13,009 nucleotides of DNA from NCBI GenBank assembly GCA_003024985.2, contig PXIH01S0009640.1. The stretch is one strand, 5' to 3'. Under the pieces are notes generated by a model. It made no database searches, was not told where the DNA came from, and worked only from the letters and a program-made list of their open reading frames with translations. This stretch comes from Euperipatoides rowelli (taxonomy: Eukaryota > Onychophora > Udeonychophora > Euonychophora > Peripatopsidae). Numbering within the stretch: position 1 is the first letter of the stretch; the number at the start of each line of letters is the position of its first letter. Position numbers and translations under genes: made by a program. Shown here one piece after another: positions 9,515-13,009 of this stretch.

Positions 9515-9740
9515 ATTGAAACGACTATATATTTGAATGTATCAAAGTTTTAAGCATGTACAATACTAGAAGGAAGATCATTTCACCATGTAATTCTTAA
9601 TGAAAATAATCTTGATCTTAAGTGACTGCAATAAAGTTTTTTTTTTTTTTTTTACCATTTCCTATAGTTCTGTTGTTTTTTAATTTAAACAAGTTGTTTT
9701 CTTTTCATAATATTTTAAAGGACTTATGGTTATATCTGAC
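9515..9740 (-). pseudogene. Decayed LINE ORF2 C-terminus (CR1/Jockey-like)
   Basis: Reading the minus strand in one frame from about 9640 to 9520 gives HLRSRLFSLRITW, a stop, NDLPSSIVHA, a stop, NFDTFKYIVV. This follows the typical end of non-LTR retrotransposon ORF2 proteins: an F-S-x-R-V segment, then W-N-x-L-P, then a V-x-A ... FK run. A further upstream part (about 9690-9740), reading roughly NHKSFKIL, resembles the T-R-G-H-x-x-K-L motif before it. A T17 run (9637-9653, poly-A on the coding strand) interrupts the two parts. In-frame stops show it is dead. Clade assignment is only approximate. Confidence 0.6.
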
Positions 9741-9773
9741 TTTTCTTTGCTGAGGAGTGTGCATCATTATGTT

Positions 9774-10072
9774 CAGGGCCGGATTTATATATATGGGCTT
9801 AGCAGGCTGTAGCCCAGGGCCTCATGACGTAGGGTGCCTCGTTCTCCAAACTTTATATATCCCAGGGCAAAAAAAGAAGAAAAAGTTTATCAAAATTTGT
9901 GCATAGGGCCTAATTTATAAAGTCCAAAGCTTAAAAAANTTTTTTTGTCAAACCAGACAGACAGTCGACAAAAAGTCCAGTCAACTAAAAAAAAAAAGCT
10001 TATTAAAATTTTTCCGAGGGGCTTCCAAACTTAGTGTAACCCAGGGCCTCATCAAGTCTAAATCCGGCCCTG
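9774..10072. mobile_element. 299-bp non-autonomous DNA transposon (hAT-like MITE)
   Basis: Perfect 14-bp terminal inverted repeats bound it: CAGGGCCGGATTTA at 9774-9787 and its reverse complement at 10059-10072. CAGGG-type ends fit the hAT superfamily. Internally CCCAGGGCCTCAT occurs as a direct repeat at 9813-9825 and 10040-10052. There is no coding capacity, so mobility would need a transposase in trans. The expected 8-bp target duplication is poor: ATTATGTT on the left and ATTGTTAG on the right match at only 4 of 8 positions. Age or misassignment to hAT could explain that. One undetermined base lies at 9939. It sits between two parts of a LINE remnant. Confidence 0.8.
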
Positions 10073-10262
10073 ATTGTTAGTCTTGAGGGTATGACAGGTA
10101 TTTACAGTATATGAATATGTTTGGTTAGTGCTCTGAAACATTTACGGTAATTATCTATGCATATATATCATTTGTGTTGATGAATGAATACGGTAATGAA
10201 CAATAGTCTAAAAATGGGTTGAATATAAAAATTTTTTTTTAGAACATATAAATACAAATATG

Positions 10263-10433
10263 TCGGACAACAGACTATAGTCCAGCCAGGTTGTCTTAGT
10301 CCTAAATCTAATTTTTTTTTTAAATATATAATTTTATTTTTTTTATATACCGTACATATCTTTTATAATTTTTTTTATATATTTTTTTATAGGCTATTGC
10401 ATCTTGGGGATTTTAATTTTAATTAAAAAAAAA
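10263..10433. repeat. Interspersed repeat family, copy 2
   Basis: It is homologous to 8144-8330: TCGGACAACA, ATAGTCCAGCCAGGTTG, AGTCCTAAATCTAAT, poly-T, ACCGTACA, an A/T tract, CTTGGGGATTTTAA and AATTAAAAAAAAA. It lies right beside the end of the decayed reverse transcriptase (10458 onward), either as a separate insertion into the LINE or as a piece of it. The TAGGCTA heptamer sits at a different place in the two copies. Confidence 0.7.
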
Positions 10434-10457
10434 TGAATTGGAAATTTTGATGAATTG

Positions 10458-11160
10458 GAAATTTTTAAACAATATGCCACTTTTTTCTCTTATTTTAGTG
10501 ATTAGTAAATTACTGTTTGGTGAAAGTTGGTTATCTAGGAGTAGACTAAGATATTTTGTGTTCCTTAGTTTGATTTAAAGGTGTTTTTATCATGTAATAA
10601 TATGTGTGATCAATTATTTTGGATTCTAAATGATAATGCATTTCTTTGTATTTAGTTGAAGGCTGTTTGTTTTGAACCACTCAACAAAATTATTTATGTT
10701 GTATTAAAAATCATTGTAATTAGCAATCTGATCTGAGCATCGATAAACTTTAAAGTTATCAGCATATGAAATTATTTTGTAGTTAGTACCTGAAAATGCA
10801 TCGGACACATAGGCCTATAGGTTAAAAAGAGTGGCTGACAAAACTGCTTCTTGCGGAACTTCGGATGAATTGACGGTTTCAGTTAGCATATCTTTGATTT
10901 TTAATAAAGAAGTTTTTATGTGATAAGTATGCATTTATCCATTTAATTATATAATAGTCAAATTTGAGAATATGAAGTTTTCAGTACTGTAGTAAAGTAG
11001 CCTATTCAGTAGTAATATATTAATCTATTGTGTTAAAGGCACAAGAGAAATCGGTATACTTGATAGTCATCATCTTGATATTTAGTCCAGTCATTCATGG
11101 CTTCCAATAGGTTTGTATGTGTGTATTTCTCACAGTAAAAACCATGTTGATTCTCTTAAG
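10458..11160 (-). pseudogene. Decayed non-LTR retrotransposon reverse transcriptase
   Basis: On the minus strand RT motifs appear in correct order and spacing, across frameshifts. ENQHGF at about 11138-11155 is followed in frame by THTNLLEAMNDWTK. Motif A reads DFSCAFNTID (11023-11052), after a one-base shift. KWINAYLSHK is at 10915-10944 and EVPQEAVL at 10839-10862. LFNL, a TAG, and YVSDAF flank 10810-10817. Motif C reads YADN (10755-10766), so the second catalytic Asp of YADD is lost. Then come NSLQLNTKKC (10638-10667) and LLLDNQLS (10521-10544). The layout fits Jockey/CR1-type ORF2. Multiple stops and shifts make it non-functional. No endonuclease part is recognised upstream of 11160. Confidence 0.85.
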
Positions 11161-11214
11161 TCATATATGGTGCAAGCCAATTTCCATACAGATACTTCGT
11201 AAATCTATAATTTA

Positions 11215-11810
11215 TTCATATACAGATATAACAAATTATCTAATTAACCATTCAAATTATATAGTAATATGAAGGACACATTGCTAATATATGCAATTTG
11301 ATTTCTTTATTATAATAAAAATATATTATTTAAAATAATATATAACATTTGATTTCTTAATTATAATGGAAAAAGCACGATAAATATAAACAATGCAGGA
11401 ATAGAAAATAATATATATACTGTAAATAGTCCAAAAATTTTCTAATTGTAGAAATGTTCTTCAGTGGAAACTTTCAGATCTTCAAAGTCGTTGGGGGAGG
11501 GGGGGGGGGGCAGCAAATAAAAATAAAATATGCAACTTGCTTTCTTACTTAGGTAAAGTAGATAGCTAGTAAGATAGAAAAAATAATGCAAAATATATGG
11601 GAATAGGAAGTTAATTTAAGCAAAAGGGGAATAATTAGATAGCTGGAAAGATAGACATTAGGTAAATAGATATATGGGAACGTGAATACATCCCAATATA
11701 TAAAAAAAGAAAAATTAAATTTAAAGCATTAGATGGAATGTACTGTATTTATGTGATGGATGTGGGATAAAAGTCATTTTGTAAATCGATAAGCGGTAGG
11801 TGATAATGGA
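11215..11810. other. Gene-free AT-rich stretch with small repeats
   Basis: No coding signal. ATTTGATTTCTTTATTATAA (11296-11315) recurs with one change at 11347-11366. Between them lies an inverted repeat with 11-bp arms and a one-base spacer (11321-11343). A G5-A-G12 run occupies 11493-11510. Confidence 0.6.
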
Positions 11811-11989
11811 AACCTTAGACCATACAAACAGACACGCCCTTTGCTATTTGCTGCTCAGAGTAAAGTGAGGCAAACATCAAACAGTTCACCTGACATCACA
11901 GTGGGGCAGAAAGCCAGTCATTTGTATTTAAAATTTTTGTTTTTTATCGTCTAAGACTTTAATCTTTGAATTTTATTAAGTTAATAAGT

Positions 11990-12040
11990 ATGGTGCAATC
12001 ATGCAATGCTGACAATTGTGTCGAATCATATAATATTGGG
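11990..12040 (+). pseudogene. Possible THAP-domain N-terminal remnant
   Basis: ATG at 11990-11992 opens MVQSCNADNCVESYNIG. THAP zinc-binding domains characteristically begin at the protein N-terminus with M-V/P-x-x-C followed by C after four residues, and the C-x4-C spacing fits. The frame then runs directly into the 'cagtggcatatccag' repeat end and stops, so the rest of a C2CH domain is not seen. A somewhat less AT-rich stretch (about 11820-11920) lies just upstream. With only 16 residues this could be chance. P-element-like transposases and host THAP proteins would both start this way. Confidence 0.2.
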
Positions 12041-12041
12041 C

Positions 12042-12300
12042 AGTGGCATATCCAGAAAATTATTTGGGGGATGTTGATATTTTTTTAAATTTTTATTTTT
12101 TTTTGGCTGTTGGAACACTTTGTTAGGTTACTTACTAGCAACCTTTTTATTAAGCATTTATTAACACTTTGTTAGGTTACGAGCTATTTTTTGACTTTTT
12201 GATGAGGTTTTTTTTTTGCTGTTGGAATATATGTTAATTTTTTTAGGGGGGGGGGGGCTGACAGACCCTTGCCCACACATCCTTCCAAGAATATGTCCTT
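12042..12300. repeat. Probable transposon-derived repeat with only one end seen
   Basis: It starts CAGTGGCATATCCAG, followed by AAAATTATTTGGGGG and later a T-rich stretch and a G12 run (12246-12257). This opening resembles common dispersed repeats whose ends read cagtggc-tatccag next to T and G runs (recalled similarity, not searched). No matching inverted end was found to the right, so the copy is truncated or one-sided. Inside, AACACTTTGTTAGGTTAC occurs exactly at 12114-12131 and 12163-12180, a 49-bp-spaced duplication. Confidence 0.45.
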
Positions 12301-12318
12301 GAAATTGGATCAATTATA

Positions 12319-12556
12319 TCATTTGCTCCTCCCTCCTACCTCATCCGCCAAAATGCAAGTCTATTTTCATTGTCTACACTATGGAACCTACCTACATGCC
12401 AAATTTCAAGTTTACCCTATGTTGGGAATATGCTAAACACAACCGGGTCATTTGCCCCCCCCCCCCTCCCTAAAAAATCCTAAAGTCTATTTCCATTGTC
12501 TATACTATGGAACCTACCCACATGCAAGTTTGTCTTATTTTGGGAAGTATGCTAAA
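12319..12556. repeat. Tandem duplication, about 129-bp period, two diverged copies
   Basis: Unit 1 begins TCATTTGC at 12319 and unit 2 begins TCATTTGC at 12448. Shared blocks in order are a C/T-rich stretch, AAGTCTATTT(T/C)CATTGTCTA, ACTATGGAACCTACC, ACATGC, and TTGGGAA..TATGCTAAA (12422-12437 and 12540-12556). Unit 2 contains a C12 run (12455-12466) where unit 1 has mixed pyrimidines. It looks like an internal repeat of a dispersed element rather than a gene. Confidence 0.85.
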
Positions 12557-12753
12557 TTTCTTATTTAAAAATGATAAACAAAAAAGATTATTACAGCCAG
12601 GAGACATCCCGAATGGTATAAAAGATCATGAAATCCTGCCTGAAAACTAAGTTTCATTCCAAATGCTTTCATGGAGGCGGTGACACATCTTTCCTAGTAA
12701 AAGCATAAATTGACCAGGATCATAACTCTTATTTTTCCTTCTATCCATTATAG

Positions 12754-12833
12754 TTCGAGGATTAAATGAACTTTTGACAGAACGTTATACCAGCGCAAAT
12801 CACAGTGTGGAGCACTTTATCTGTTTATCATAA
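12754..12833 (+). other. Candidate terminal exon after a 3' splice-site-like tract
   Basis: A pyrimidine-rich tract (about 12728-12748) ends in ATTATAG at 12747-12753. A frame then reads GLNELLTERYTSANHSVEH and onward to a TAA at 12831-12833, about 25 codons. An AATAAA lies at 12954-12959. No family is recognised, and a frame this short is weak evidence. It could be the last exon of a gene lying elsewhere on the plus strand, or chance. Confidence 0.15.
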
Positions 12834-13009
12834 ACTTTGCCAGCTGTTAGTTTTACCTCCCCTCAAAAGACATAGAATTGATTTTTTTTTTCTTTTCTTA
12901 AAATGAAATAGCCTACAAACATTAATGGGTTTTTATCTCTAGCCTAATTGTGGAATAAAATTTGAACTATTTTATTAACATTTAAGTCATTGCTTCAGCA
13001 TTAAAAATC
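12834..13009. other. AT-rich right edge, no gene seen
   Basis: It holds two TAGCCTA heptamers (12909-12915 and 12940-12946) and a plus-strand AATAAA at 12954-12959. Nothing else can be supported. Confidence 0.5.

Noticed and set aside
9630-9653. AATAAA followed by T17 as a plus-strand gene end
   Set aside because: No plus-strand coding sequence precedes it. The T-run is better explained as poly-A on the minus strand within LINE remnants.
1-13009. CRISPR arrays, bacterial operons, tRNA or rRNA genes
   Set aside because: No regularly spaced direct repeats with unique spacers, no tRNA A/B box pair with a credible cloverleaf, and no rRNA-like stretch were seen. Gene structure is eukaryotic.

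Overview
The window is eukaryotic, most likely an invertebrate animal. It is very AT-rich, has no operon-like gene packing, and carries one large gene whose protein is a full-length metazoan UBE4B (Ufd2-type E4 ubiquitin ligase). The rest is long AT-rich DNA with decayed transposons. Two single N bases (1668, 9939) suggest a draft assembly. Protein character and repeat style lean towards an arthropod or other marine-type invertebrate, but I cannot name a species from this sequence.

Layout. 1-3035 is gene-poor AT-rich DNA with simple repeats, a 26-bp perfect palindrome, a 16-bp-arm hairpin and a degenerate tandem repeat. About 3036-3566 is the likely 3' UTR of UBE4B. 3567-7112 (minus strand) is the UBE4B coding region in one uninterrupted exon, 1181 codons plus stop. 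About 7113-7300 is its 5' flank, with a YY1/Pho-like ATGGCG site and tiny upstream ORFs. 7300-8140 is non-coding as far as I can tell, with one strong 3' splice-site-like tract on the plus strand. From 8000 onward the window is a graveyard of repeats. It holds two diverged copies of one short repeat family (8144-8330, 10263-10433), and a decayed minus-strand LINE ORF2 whose reverse transcriptase core (10458-11160) and C-terminus (about 9515-9740) are separated by a 299-bp hAT-like MITE with perfect 14-bp terminal inverted repeats (9774-10072). Near the right end lie a possible THAP-domain remnant, one end of another repeat ('cagtggcatatccag'), and a 129-bp tandem duplication.

The only gene with confident function is UBE4B. 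It would extend ubiquitin chains on pre-ubiquitinated substrates together with an E2 and the p97/Cdc48 system. Nothing else here obviously works with it.

The points most worth checking are four. The UBE4B gene is intronless, although animal orthologues such as human have many introns. Short TA-flanked motifs (TACTGTA/TACAGTA and TAGGCCTA/TAGGCTA) are strongly over-represented in non-coding DNA, and one TAGGCCTA appears to be a clean 6-bp insertion inside the dead reverse transcriptase. The LINE is split by a nested MITE. All four long G or C runs are exactly 12 bases.
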